From positions 1 to 47,462 of the forward strand of contig CAUJEM010000080.1 of assembly GCA_963169915.1 (NCBI GenBank): 47,462 nucleotides of DNA, given 5' to 3'. Below are positions 32,033 to 40,291 of this stretch, one piece after another; position 1 is the stretch's first letter; each line of letters begins with the position of its first letter. A model generated the notes under the pieces. It saw only the letters and a program-made list of their open reading frames with translations. It was not told the origin of the DNA and searched no databases. The translations under genes were made by a program, and so were the position numbers. Origin of the DNA: Myxococcota bacterium (lineage in GTDB: Bacteria > Myxococcota_A > Polyangia > Polyangiales > Polyangiaceae).

Positions 32033-32233
32033 GGGCGCGCCTTGGCCGTGCAGCGCCACACGCCAGCACCTCGTTCAGGGCGGTTGCGACTGGTCCGTCG
32101 CCACGGCTGGGCATCGAGCGAGGGCTGGGCTCCTAGCGACGGCGCCCGAGCCGCGCCACATCAAGACCCGCGGCCGGAGCGACGTCGGGCGTCAGGTCCG
32201 GCCCCGCGGCGACGTGCGGAGGCCCACCCCGCG

Positions 32234-32695
32234 TCAGCGGTGGCCCGTCGGCGCTGCGTCACGCGCGACGAGGACGGCGCAGGGCGCCTCCCTCAAGACG
32301 CGCTCCGCGACCGAGCCGTAGACGAGGCGCTGCAAGCCGCGGCGCCCATGCGTCCCGAGCGCGATGAGGGAGGCGCCCGTCTCATGCGCGAGGCCCAAGA
32401 TGAGCTCCGCGGGCTCTCCGACGCGCACCTCGGGGATGACCGTGATGGAGGGGGGTAGAGCGCTCAGCTCCCGGTGCAGGTACTCCTCGAGCGTCGCCAT
32501 GGCGGCGGTCACGAAGCTCTCGGTCGGGGCGGCCGACAGCTCCGGTGGGAGCAGCGTCATCTCGCGCGCGGCCACGGAGAGCACGTAGAGCTGCGCGCTC
32601 TCCAGGCCGCGCGCGTAGCGGACGGCGTGATGGAGCGCGCGCTCCGCGAGCTCTGAGAAATCCGTGGCGACCAGGACGACGGTGCGGCTCGACAT
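32234..32695 (-). CDS. Universal stress protein (UspA family)
   Basis: 153 residues, one Usp domain. The N-terminal V-V-L-V-A-T-D-F-S-E-L-A-E-R-A-L supplies the nucleotide-contacting Asp, and the C-terminal G-T-H-G-R-R-G-L-Q-R-L-V-Y-G-S matches the ATP-binding G-x2-G-x9-G-S/T pattern, so this is an ATP-binding type. ATG 32695 begins right at the first strand; longer in-frame starts add a Pro/Arg-rich segment that overlaps the tRNA promoter region. The 201-bp stretch between it and the metallo-beta-lactamase-like gene (32033-32233) shows nothing further. Usually induced under stasis or stress; no target is inferred. Confidence 0.92.
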   Translation of the reverse strand: MSSRTVVLVATDFSELAERALHHAVRYARGLESAQLYVLSVAAREMTLLPPELSAAPTESFVTAAMATLEEYLHRELSALPPSITVIPEVRVGEPAELILGLAHETGASLIALGTHGRRGLQRLVYGSVAERVLREAPCAVLVARDAAPTGHR

Positions 32696-32804
32696 GTCTG
32701 GGCGGCCATGGTGGACGCTCCACCCAGGGGAGCGCAAGCGCGCTGACGGGCGGTGGCGCTGGATGCGCGGCCCGCGGCGCCGAGCGTACGGCGCATTTTG
32801 GACG

Positions 32805-32832
32805 TTGACCCGCGGCGTGGGGCCGCTAGGCT
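32805..32832 (+). promoter_or_regulatory. tRNA-Cys promoter
   Basis: TTGACC (32805-32810) and TAGGCT (32827-32832) are 16 bp apart, with the -10 ending 28 nt before the tRNA 5' end. As a non-coding gene promoter it gives an independent example of the -10 form (TAGGCT) seen before several start codons here. Confidence 0.65.
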
Positions 32833-32860
32833 GCCGCATCCGGCCCCCGAGAGGGTCTTC

Positions 32861-32932
32861 GGCGTGGTAGCCAAGTGGTTAGGCAATGGTTTGCAAAACC
32901 ATCATACGTGGGTTCGAATCCCATCCACGCCT
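32861..32932 (+). tRNA. tRNA-Cys (anticodon GCA)
   Basis: 72 nt. The acceptor stem GGCGTGG / CCACGCC pairs in all seven positions, the anticodon stem ATGGT / ACCAT closes loop TTGCAAA with anticodon GCA, and the T arm reads GTGGG-TTCGAAT-CCCAT. The discriminator base is T (U73), the main identity element of tRNA-Cys. The 3' CCA is not encoded, so CCA-adding enzyme is needed. Confidence 0.96.
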
Positions 32933-32970
32933 CTGAGCCACCCGTGTGCGGTGGGGTGAGCGGCGCTCGC

Positions 32971-34188
32971 TCAGGGGGTCCAGCGGAGCACGGTGCCCGG
33001 GGGTAGCCCCCGCACCTCGACGCGCTGCTCGTCGGCGAGCCCGAGGTGGACGGGGGTGCTGAGCGACAGCGGCCCCCAGGCGCGCTCCACGACGGCGCGC
33101 CCGCCCGTGACGCGCACCGCGCCGCGCGGCGCGGCGGTCTCCACGCGTCGCTCGCCGAGCTGGAGGATCACCTCGAAGCGCTGACCGAGGGGCGGCGCGC
33201 CGCTCGGCCAGGCCACCTCGGCCCACGCGGCGCGCACCCAGCCCTCGCCCCGCTCGCGCGCGTCTTGAGCGCCGATGGTGCGCGGCTCGAGGCGCCCACC
33301 GACGCGCACGAGGCGTCCTTCGCCGACCGCGCGAGCCCCGCCGGGGGTGCTGACCCGCACCAGGGTGCCCACGCCGACGCGATCGGCCAGCAGCTCCTCC
33401 ACCTCGACGCGCAGCTCGAGGTCCTGCGCATCGGCAAGCTCGAAGGCAGCGGGTGCGACGCCAGCCTGCGCGCCGAGGAGGGTGTCCCCCGGATCGATCC
33501 GGCGGGCGAGCACCACCCCGTCGATGGGGGCGACCAACCGGGTGCGCTCGAGCTCCAGCCGGGCGAGCTCCGTCGCCGCTCGGGCGGCGGTGACCCTCGC
33601 GTCCGCCGCTCGGGCGTCGCTGGCACGTCCCCCAGCGCGCGCGAGCTTCAGCCGCGCGCGCGCGCCCTCCACCCGCGCCTGCGCGATCTCGCTGGCGCGC
33701 CGCGCCTCTTGGACGCGCTCGGAGGTGCTGGCGCCCCGGCGGTCGAGCTCCTCCTCCCGTGCTTGGCGCTCCTCGAGCAGCGCCAGCTCCGAGGAGGCGG
33801 CGCGCAGCTCGGCCTCGGCCGCGTCGATCTCCTCGCTGCGCGCGCCCTGGCGCACCGAGCGCGCGCTGTAGCCGAGCGACTGGGCCTCGGCCTCTCGCAG
33901 GGCCACCGCCGCGCGGGCGCTCTCTGGCTCGAGCTCAGCGAGGAGCTGCCCGGCCTTGACCTGCTCTCCTTCGCTCACGCTCACCGAGAGCACGCGACCG
34001 TCGATGCGCGGGCGCACCTCGGCGACGCCATGCCGAGGGACCACGACGGCGCGCGCGAGCACCTGCTCGAGGATGAGCGCTGGCTCGAGCCGCGTCGTCG
34101 CTGCGCGCGCGGCGCGCAGGGCCCACAGCGCGCCGCCGCTGACGAGGAGCACGAGGGCGCCCGCGCCGAGGAGTCGCTTGCGGTTCAT
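32971..34188 (-). CDS. Membrane fusion protein of an ABC exporter (HlyD/DevB-like)
   Basis: 405 residues. An N-terminal helix (about 5-27) anchors it in the inner membrane. A split biotinyl-lipoyl domain is visible: first half V-R-P-R-I-D-G-R-V-L-S-V-S-V-S-E-G near 58-74 and second half V-A-P-I-D-G-V-V-L-A-R-R near 217-228. Between them lies a long Ala/Glu/Arg-rich coiled coil (about 100-210), the hairpin that contacts a TolC-like outer-membrane channel. A beta-barrel and membrane-proximal domain follow. ATG 34188 overlaps the upstream ATPase stop in ATGA. No TolC gene is in the window. The gene order permease-ATPase-fusion protein is one tripartite system; the substrate is probably a lipid or lipoglycan if it behaves like DevBCA. 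Confidence 0.9.
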   Translation of the reverse strand: MNRKRLLGAGALVLLVSGGALWALRAARAATTRLEPALILEQVLARAVVVPRHGVAEVRPRIDGRVLSVSVSEGEQVKAGQLLAELEPESARAAVALREAEAQSLGYSARSVRQGARSEEIDAAEAELRAASSELALLEERQAREEELDRRGASTSERVQEARRASEIAQARVEGARARLKLARAGGRASDARAADARVTAARAATELARLELERTRLVAPIDGVVLARRIDPGDTLLGAQAGVAPAAFELADAQDLELRVEVEELLADRVGVGTLVRVSTPGGARAVGEGRLVRVGGRLEPRTIGAQDARERGEGWVRAAWAEVAWPSGAPPLGQRFEVILQLGERRVETAAPRGAVRVTGGRAVVERAWGPLSLSTPVHLGLADEQRVEVRGLPPGTVLRWTP

Positions 34189-34904
34189 GGCTGAGCCTCG
34201 AGGCCTCCCGGCTGCTGCGCGACCTCCGTGGTGCTCACGACGCGGCCGTCTTCGATGTGGATGACGCGGTCGGCATACTTCTCGAGCCTCCGGTCGTGAG
34301 TCACGATGAGGATGGCGCGCTCCGGCGTGACCTGGGCTCGGAGCAGATCCATGACCCTCAAGGCGGTGGAAGTGTCGAGCGCCGCGGTCACCTCGTCACC
34401 AAAAATGAGCGCTGGGTCGCCGGCGAGCGCGCGCGCGATGGCGACGCGCTGCTTCTGTCCCCCCGACAGCTCCCCCGGGCGGTGGGAGAGCCGGTCGCCC
34501 AAGCCGACCCGAGCGAGCGCGTCCTGCGCCCGCCGCCGCGCCTCTCGGGGAGCAAAGCCTTTCATCTTCAGCACCTCGGAGATGTTCTCCAGCGCGCTCA
34601 GCGCCGGGAAGAGGTTATAGGTCTGAAACACGAAGCCGAGGTGGTGCCGACGCACGGCGGCGACCTGCGCCTCCGACAGCGCAGAGATGTCCCGCCCGCA
34701 CAGCTCGATGCGCCCGGCGGTGGGGCGCAGCAGGCCGGCGAGGATGGAGACGAGGGTCGTCTTTCCGGAGCCGGAGGGCCCCATCAGCAGGACGAGGCTG
34801 CCGGCCTCCACCTCGAGAGAGATCCCTCGGAGGACCGAGACCGCCAGCGCTCCCGTGCCGTAGGTCTTCTTCAGCGCCTCGGCGCGCACCAGCACGGCGC
34901 TCAC
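34185..34904 (-). CDS. ABC transporter ATPase (MacB/DevA/LolD type)
   Basis: 239 residues. Walker A G-P-S-G-S-G-K-T at 42-49, Q-loop V-F-Q-T-Y-N-L-F-P-A-L, signature L-S-G-G-Q-K-Q-R-V, Walker B ending F-G-D-E-V-T-A-A-L-D, and switch His in V-T-H-D. The residue after the catalytic Glu is Val where this family nearly always has Pro (D-E-P-T). GTG 34904 overlaps the permease stop (GTGA) and its own TGA overlaps the fusion-protein ATG (ATGA), so all three subunits are translationally coupled. It drives export by the MacB-like mechanotransmission mechanism. Confidence 0.95.
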   Translation of the reverse strand: MSAVLVRAEALKKTYGTGALAVSVLRGISLEVEAGSLVLLMGPSGSGKTTLVSILAGLLRPTAGRIELCGRDISALSEAQVAAVRRHHLGFVFQTYNLFPALSALENISEVLKMKGFAPREARRRAQDALARVGLGDRLSHRPGELSGGQKQRVAIARALAGDPALIFGDEVTAALDTSTALRVMDLLRAQVTPERAILIVTHDRRLEKYADRVIHIEDGRVVSTTEVAQQPGGLEAQP

Positions 34905-36025
34905 TTGAAGACCTCTGCGGCTTCCACGGTGAGCACTGCGCGGATGCTCCAGAGCGCGGCGATCGCGCACATCCCCAGGACCGCGCTGGCGCTGATGAAC
35001 AAGACCAGGGGCGACAGGACGATGACGAGCCCGATGGCGGCCGTGCTGCCCGAGAGGACGTAGGCGAACAAAAAGCCCAGCCCCCCGCCGACGAAGGCGA
35101 GCACCGCCGCCTGCCAGGTGACGAAGCTGATGACCTCGCCCGGCGTCGCGCCGAGGGCCTTGAGGGTCGCCAGCTCTCGCAGGTGCTCCTTCGTCACCGC
35201 GTAGAGCGTCTGGCCCACGATGACGGCGCCGACCACGAGGCCGAGCAGCGCGCTGAACCCGATGGCCGTGCCGGCGCCGGAGCCCGCGACCCAGTAGTCC
35301 TCCGTCATGCGCTGAAACGTGGCGCGGTCGTGGATGTCCAGGTCGCCGTGGGCGCGCACGGTCGCGACGACCTCGTCACGGCACTCCGGCCGGGCGAGAT
35401 CCACGAGCCAGTAGTGGGCTTGGTCCGTGCCCAGGTGCGCGATGCGCCGCGCGTCGCCGATCTCCGCGAAGACGTAGGGTGCCAAGGTAAACGAGCGGAT
35501 CCCCGAGGTGATGGCGGCGACCTGGACCTCCTCCGTGCCGATGTTGAGCTTCGCTCCGAGGGGCTCCGGGCCGATCTGCAATTTTTCGAGATCGAGCGCG
35601 TCGACGGCGACGCGCCCCGGGCCGCTCAGATCGTGAGGGAGCCCGCGCGCCAAGCTCCAGGGCATCAGCGGCTCGCCCCCGGGCTCGAAGCCGATGACCT
35701 GCACCGCCTCCAGGCTCCCATCCGGCTTGCGGAGTGGCAAGAAGGACATCACGAGCCCACGCACGCGCGTGACGCAGGGGTGGCTCGCGACGATGGAGCG
35801 GCTGCCCGCGGACAAAGCCTCGCCGTTGTCCACGACCGCGGTGCCCCTCGCCATCACCCAGAGCTGACCGCCGGCGTTGCGGATGAGCGTGCTGGAGCTC
35901 TCGAGGAAGCCAAAGTAGAGGCCGATCTGCGCGACGAGCAGCGTCGCCGCGAAGGCCACGCCCGCCACGGAGGCGACGAGCTTGCCTCGATCGTAGGCGA
36001 GCGACAGGAGCGCGATGCGGCGCAT
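34901..36025 (-). CDS. ABC exporter permease (DevC/MacB FtsX-like)
   Basis: 374 residues. One helix near the N-terminus (about 16-40), a periplasmic domain of about 200 residues, then three helices at about 252-280, 305-328 and 337-362, the FtsX/MacB fold. The segment between helices L-R-E-L-A-T-L-K-A-L-G-A-T-P-G-E-V is the conserved coupling-loop motif of this family. The N-terminus, A-L-L-S-L-A-Y-D-R-G-K-L-V-A-S-V-A-G-V-A-F-A split by membrane entry, is closest to cyanobacterial DevC, which with DevA and DevB exports heterocyst glycolipids. First gene of the exporter operon; 144 bp separate it from the upstream GT-C-like gene on the same strand. Confidence 0.9.
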   Translation of the reverse strand: MRRIALLSLAYDRGKLVASVAGVAFAATLLVAQIGLYFGFLESSSTLIRNAGGQLWVMARGTAVVDNGEALSAGSRSIVASHPCVTRVRGLVMSFLPLRKPDGSLEAVQVIGFEPGGEPLMPWSLARGLPHDLSGPGRVAVDALDLEKLQIGPEPLGAKLNIGTEEVQVAAITSGIRSFTLAPYVFAEIGDARRIAHLGTDQAHYWLVDLARPECRDEVVATVRAHGDLDIHDRATFQRMTEDYWVAGSGAGTAIGFSALLGLVVGAVIVGQTLYAVTKEHLRELATLKALGATPGEVISFVTWQAAVLAFVGGGLGFLFAYVLSGSTAAIGLVIVLSPLVLFISASAVLGMCAIAALWSIRAVLTVEAAEVFK

Positions 36026-36169
36026 GAGCTACGGGGCGCGGAGAGGTCGAGGGCCGAGGGGGGGCGGCGTGGGTGAGGGGCGCACGGGTGTCGCCCGGGG
36101 GCCCTTCCTAGCCGCAGTTCGGGGGCGGGGCCAGCGCGCGGGGCGCGCTGAGGAGCAGGCGCTCGAGCG

Positions 36170-37894
36170 CTAAGGCGCAGGCAACACGCGCCGCTCACCG
36201 AGCGCGAGCGTCGGGAGCCGGACGATGCGCGTGCCGTCGAAGTAGGCGATGAGGGTATCCGGAGCCTCGAGGGCCTGAGCGAGGAGGAGCTCCACCTGAG
36301 TGGGCGCTCCCTGCGCGTCCACGGCCGTCACCCGCACGCTGACGCCTTGCAGCGGGATCGTCTGTCCTAGCCGGAAGGGTTCGTTGCCTCGGTAGACGCC
36401 CGCCGCCGCCCCTTCGAGGAAGCCGTGCTCCGGTTGGATGAGCAGGCGGCGGTCCCCGGTGCGCTCGAGCGTGAAGGCGTCGAGCTGGCCGTGGAGGGTG
36501 TAGAGCGGAGCGCTGCCAAGCCGCCCGCGAGCGAGCTGCGACAAGATGGTGGACAGGTAGTAGCTCGGCGCCGCCAAGAGGATGACCCTGCGGGTGTCGG
36601 GGGTGGTCAGCTCTGCGAGCTGCGCGACCGCGTCGGCGCCCACCCGCATGGTGACGGGGTAGGCGAGCGCCCGCAGCGGCGAGGACAGCGCCGGGAGCAG
36701 GACGTACACGAGCAGCAGGGCCTGGGTGAGCCTCCTTCGCTGAGGCTGGAGCCGAGGCGGCAGCGCAGTGGCCTCGCTGGCGAGGGCCTCCGCGGCGAGC
36801 CCGAGCACCCCTGCCGCTGCGGGGACCAGCATCAGGGTCATGCGATCTCCCACCATGGCCAAGCCTGCGGGGAGCGCGCTCAGCAGCAGCGCCGCCGCGA
36901 GCCGCGCGAGCTCCCGTCGTCGCGAGCGCGCGCGCGTCGCGAGCCACACGACGCTGGCGGCCGTGGCGGCGCTGAGCAGCAGCAAGACCCAGGACCAGCG
37001 CGAGTGCGGCACGAGGCTACGGACGTCCGCGGAGACGGCGCCGAGCACCCCGAGCAGCAGCTCGGGGAGGCGTTCGGTCAGCAAGACGAGCCAGTGCGTC
37101 GGCTCTCGGAGCGGCGTCAGGTAGGCCCCCGACTCGCGCGCTCCCCAGCCCCCGGCGGAGTAAGCCCAGGCGTAGAGCGCGGTGAGCGTGAGCGCCGGCG
37201 CGAGCGACGGGAGCGCGCGCCTGCGTCGCGCGCCGAGCGTCAGCCCCAGCAGCCAGCCGACCCCGGCGACGGCGGTCTCCCCGGCGGCGAGCCCCAGGCC
37301 GAGGCACAGGGTCGAGAGTACGAGCCAGCCCCAGCGCCCCGCGCGCAGGAACCGAGCGTGCGCGAGCACCGCGGCGAAGGCCGCCGAGCCCGCGATGAGC
37401 GCGTTTCGGTTGGCGAGCCACCCGGCGGTGAGCGTCAGCGCGCCGGAGCAGGCCAGGACCGCCATCGCGACGCCGAGCGCGCGGCCCTCCCGCACGACGA
37501 GCCGCAGGACGCTCGCCGCCAGCCAGGTGAACAGGCCCAACCACACCAGGCTGTGCAGGTGCATCAGCGCGAAGGACTCCCCGAGCAGGCGATAGTCCAG
37601 GTGGTGCGTGAAGCTGCTGAGCGGACGGAAGAAGGCGAGTGACCAGCCGTCCGAGCTGAGCCAGGGCAGAGCCCCTGACCAGCGCAGGGCGGCGTTGTCT
37701 CGCGCGAGCTCCGCCGCGTCGAGCCGTGGGATCCCGAACAACGGAAAGAACCACTCGCGGGTGCCGAGGGAGACGCCGCGCTGTGCCCAGTCCTCCGCTT
37801 GGAGTCCAGCGGCGAGCGAGGGCGACGCGAGCGCCACGGCCAGCAGCGCCGCCGTGGCGGGGGACCAGCGCCGTGCTGCAAATAGGCGGCTCAT
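36170..37894 (-). CDS. GT-C-like polytopic membrane protein, copy B
   Basis: 574 residues with about ten to eleven hydrophobic helices in the first 420 and a soluble C-terminal domain of about 150. It is a paralogue of the gene just upstream. Shared landmarks are an acidic Glu-Asp after the first helix (L-Q-A-E-D-W), L-P-W-L-S-S-D, F-F-R-P-L-S-S-x-T-H-x-L-D, G-W-L-A-N-R-N-A-L-I-A-G, L-A-A-G-E-T and G-D-R-M. These match the layout of GT-C fold glycosyltransferases (PMT/TMTC-like: acidic pair in loop 1, Y/F-R-P-L, W-x-S-x-R-x-x-L, K-E), though with Asn in place of the common Lys/Asp. Probably uses a polyprenyl-phosphate sugar at the periplasmic face. ATG 37894 overlaps the upstream stop (ATGA). 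Confidence 0.75.
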   Translation of the reverse strand: MSRLFAARRWSPATAALLAVALASPSLAAGLQAEDWAQRGVSLGTREWFFPLFGIPRLDAAELARDNAALRWSGALPWLSSDGWSLAFFRPLSSFTHHLDYRLLGESFALMHLHSLVWLGLFTWLAASVLRLVVREGRALGVAMAVLACSGALTLTAGWLANRNALIAGSAAFAAVLAHARFLRAGRWGWLVLSTLCLGLGLAAGETAVAGVGWLLGLTLGARRRRALPSLAPALTLTALYAWAYSAGGWGARESGAYLTPLREPTHWLVLLTERLPELLLGVLGAVSADVRSLVPHSRWSWVLLLLSAATAASVVWLATRARSRRRELARLAAALLLSALPAGLAMVGDRMTLMLVPAAAGVLGLAAEALASEATALPPRLQPQRRRLTQALLLVYVLLPALSSPLRALAYPVTMRVGADAVAQLAELTTPDTRRVILLAAPSYYLSTILSQLARGRLGSAPLYTLHGQLDAFTLERTGDRRLLIQPEHGFLEGAAAGVYRGNEPFRLGQTIPLQGVSVRVTAVDAQGAPTQVELLLAQALEAPDTLIAYFDGTRIVRLPTLALGERRVLPAP

Positions 37895-39648
37895 GGTGGG
37901 CTGGGCGCGGGAGGGGTATCAGGATGGAGGCTGAGGGCTTGGCCAGGTGCTGGGAGCGCGAGTGGGACGTAGCGCCCCTCGTCCCAGCGAAAGGCCTCGA
38001 CGGCGTGGCTCGAGCGCCCTGGCTCGAAGCGGACGGCCAAGCGGGTCGGGTCGTGCGCTGGGGTCGTCGCTAGCACCGTGATCTGGACGCCGTCGAGCTG
38101 GACGCTCTCGCCCACCCTCGGCCGCGCCGCGCGGCGCCGGTAGTTGCGGTTGAGCGGCTCGCTCAGCAGCCCCGCGGCGAGCTCGAGCTCCAGGGTGTCG
38201 GCGCTCGTGCGGGTGAGCCGCAGCGCGCCTCGCAGGCTGCCAGTCAGCACCAGGGTGCGCGGTGGGAGCTGACCGGTCCGCGCGAGCTCACTGGAGACCA
38301 TCAGCGCGCCAAAATAGAAGTCCGGGGCGTCGAGGACCAGCAGCGTGCGCCCTCGGTCGGCGCCGGCGTAGAGCGACTGGCGGGCGCGCTCGAGGCGCGC
38401 TTCGTAGCGCCGCATGCCGAGGGTGCGCCAGGAGAAGCCCAGCGGGGACGCGATGAGGGCGTAGGCCAACAGGGCCGCGCCGACGCCGCGCCCGGCGCGC
38501 CTGGGCGAGCTCAGCGCGGCGTGCGTGAGCAGGCCGAGGAGCGCCGCGCCGCCGACGCTCGGGAGCAGCAGCACGCGGTCCTCCGGGAAGACGCTCAGGC
38601 TCGGCGCGAGGGACAGGAGCGTCCCGAGCGCGAGCTGTCGCGCCCGCGCGCGGGGGATGCCAGGACGAGTCAGGCCGATGCCGGTGAGCGCGAGGGCGGC
38701 CAGCGCTGCGAGCGCCAGGGCTAGCTGCTCCCGCGGGCTCGCGCCATTCCACAGGTCCGAGGGTGGGCCGAGCGTGAGCCCGCCGAGCAGGGCGAGCGCT
38801 CGCGCGGGCGCCGCTTCGAGCCACTCCGCAGGGCTCCGCAGCGGGTGGAGGTACAGCTCGGAGTCGAGCGCGCCGTAGCCTCCCAGGGCGTACGCGACGC
38901 CGTACGCGACCGTGACCAGCAGCCATGGGAGCGCGAAACGGCGCGCCCGCCAGCCGGGCTGGCTCAGCTCGATGGCGAGCAGGTAGGCCACGGCGCCGAG
39001 CGCGCTCTCCCCAGCGGCCAGCCCTGCGGCGAGCAGGAGCGCCGCGCCGAGCGCGGAGGCCCAGCCGCGCTCCTGGGCGCGCAGCCGCGCCAGCAAGGCC
39101 CAGCAAGCGAAGGCCCCCGCGACGAGGGCGTTGCGGTTGCTCACCCAGCCGACGGCCTGACCATGGCCGTGGGCGAGCGCGAAGAAGGCGAAGGCGAGCG
39201 CCACGGCGCCCGGGGGCCCGAGGAGCCGGCGATACAAGAGCGCGGCACCGGCGCAGAGCGCCCCGTACCAGAGGACGCTCTGGAGGTGCCAGAGCGCGGG
39301 CGCGCTGGGCGCCATCGCGAAGTCGAGCCGGTGGGTGGCTGAGCTGAGCGGTCGGAAGAAGACGACCCTGAAATCGTCGGCGCTGAGCCACGGGAGCAGC
39401 CCGGCGTCGCGCAGGAGTCGGACGTGGTGGCGTGTCTGTTCGGCGCTCCGCTGGAGGTCGCCACCCCATAGATCGAAGGCGGCTCCCGGCTGCCGCGCCA
39501 GGAAGGAGAAGCCGAGATCTTCGGTCTGAGCTCCGCCGAAGAGCGAGGGCACGCAGCAGAGCGCGGTCAGCAGCGCGAGCCAGCCGAGGGCGCCTCGTCG
39601 GTCGAGCCAGCGGGCGACGCGCGTGAGATCGAGGTGGCGGTCGCCCAC
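37891..39648 (-). CDS. GT-C-like polytopic membrane protein, copy A
   Basis: 585 residues from GTG 39648, with about ten to eleven hydrophobic helices and a soluble C-terminal domain of about 140 residues. It shares the landmarks of its downstream neighbour in the same order: A-Q-T-E-D-L after helix 1, L-P-W-L-S-A-D, F-F-R-P-L-S-S-A-T-H-R-L-D, G-W-V-S-N-R-N-A-L-V-A-G, L-A-A-G-E-S, G-G-Y-G, and E-D-R-V. The two are therefore an old tandem duplication, diverged to perhaps a third identity. GT-C-type transferase activity is inferred from the motif order; no acceptor can be named. The start is uncertain because longer in-frame possibilities exist upstream. It follows the redoxin lipoprotein gene by 64 bp. 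Confidence 0.72.
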   Translation of the reverse strand: MGDRHLDLTRVARWLDRRGALGWLALLTALCCVPSLFGGAQTEDLGFSFLARQPGAAFDLWGGDLQRSAEQTRHHVRLLRDAGLLPWLSADDFRVVFFRPLSSATHRLDFAMAPSAPALWHLQSVLWYGALCAGAALLYRRLLGPPGAVALAFAFFALAHGHGQAVGWVSNRNALVAGAFACWALLARLRAQERGWASALGAALLLAAGLAAGESALGAVAYLLAIELSQPGWRARRFALPWLLVTVAYGVAYALGGYGALDSELYLHPLRSPAEWLEAAPARALALLGGLTLGPPSDLWNGASPREQLALALAALAALALTGIGLTRPGIPRARARQLALGTLLSLAPSLSVFPEDRVLLLPSVGGAALLGLLTHAALSSPRRAGRGVGAALLAYALIASPLGFSWRTLGMRRYEARLERARQSLYAGADRGRTLLVLDAPDFYFGALMVSSELARTGQLPPRTLVLTGSLRGALRLTRTSADTLELELAAGLLSEPLNRNYRRRAARPRVGESVQLDGVQITVLATTPAHDPTRLAVRFEPGRSSHAVEAFRWDEGRYVPLALPAPGQALSLHPDTPPAPSPP

Positions 39649-39712
39649 TCCGCCAGTGTCCAACGCGGGCGCGACCGAAGGCAACCCCGCGCTGCTGGCC
39701 GTACCTGCGCGC

Positions 39713-40291
39713 TCAAGGCAGCTGCAGCAGGCAGCCGAGGCCCTCGCGCTCGCGGGCCGGTGGCGGGTGGCCTGCCAGCAGCGCCTCGACCGCGTCGCGC
39801 ACGTGCTGGGTCGCGTCGTGGGTGAGCTGGACCCCATTGGAGTCGAAGGCCCCCGAGTAACGGACGCGCCCATGGGCATCGAGCACGACGCTGTGCGAGG
39901 CGTACTGGGCCCCGAGCGCTCGCGCCAGCCGTCCGCCGGGGTCCGAGAGGAGTGGAAACGGGTAGCCACGGCGGCGCGCCTCCAGGGCATCGCCCGCCGG
40001 GGTGGCCTCACGCTCCGAGCTGACGAGCGCGAAGGCCACGCCGCGCGGCGTGTAGCGCTGCGCGAACGCGATGAAGCGCGCGTCGTGCGCCGCGAGGGTG
40101 GGGCAGTCCTTGGAGAAGAACACGAGCACCGTCACCGGGTGCTCGGCGACCCAGCGTGTCAGATCCCGGGGCGCTCCATCGCTCGCGGGGAGCACCAGCG
40201 CGGGGTCGGTGGGGAGCCGCGGCGCCTGCGCTGGTGCGCAGGCCGCGGCCAGCAGCAGCGCTGCCGCGACGCCGCCGCGCCAGGGCGTCAA
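39713..40291 (-). CDS. Redoxin-domain lipoprotein (peroxiredoxin-like)
   Basis: 192 residues. The signal peptide ends L-A-A-A-C with lipidated C18, so it is envelope-anchored. The thioredoxin-like domain has the peroxiredoxin-type segment F-F-S-K-D-C63-P-T-L-A-A-H-D and the G-Y-P-F-P-L-L-S-D-P and V-V-L-D-A-x-G-R-V-R-Y motifs of the Redoxin/AhpC-TSA family. Only one cysteine is in the active-site region where relatives often have C-P-x-C, plus one near the C-terminus (G-L-G-C). It could act as a one-Cys or distal two-Cys thiol reductase. The start is TTG 40291, overlapping the beta-barrel gene's TGA, so it is coupled to it. Confidence 0.82.
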   Translation of the reverse strand: MTPWRGGVAAALLLAAACAPAQAPRLPTDPALVLPASDGAPRDLTRWVAEHPVTVLVFFSKDCPTLAAHDARFIAFAQRYTPRGVAFALVSSEREATPAGDALEARRRGYPFPLLSDPGGRLARALGAQYASHSVVLDAHGRVRYSGAFDSNGVQLTHDATQHVRDAVEALLAGHPPPAREREGLGCLLQLP

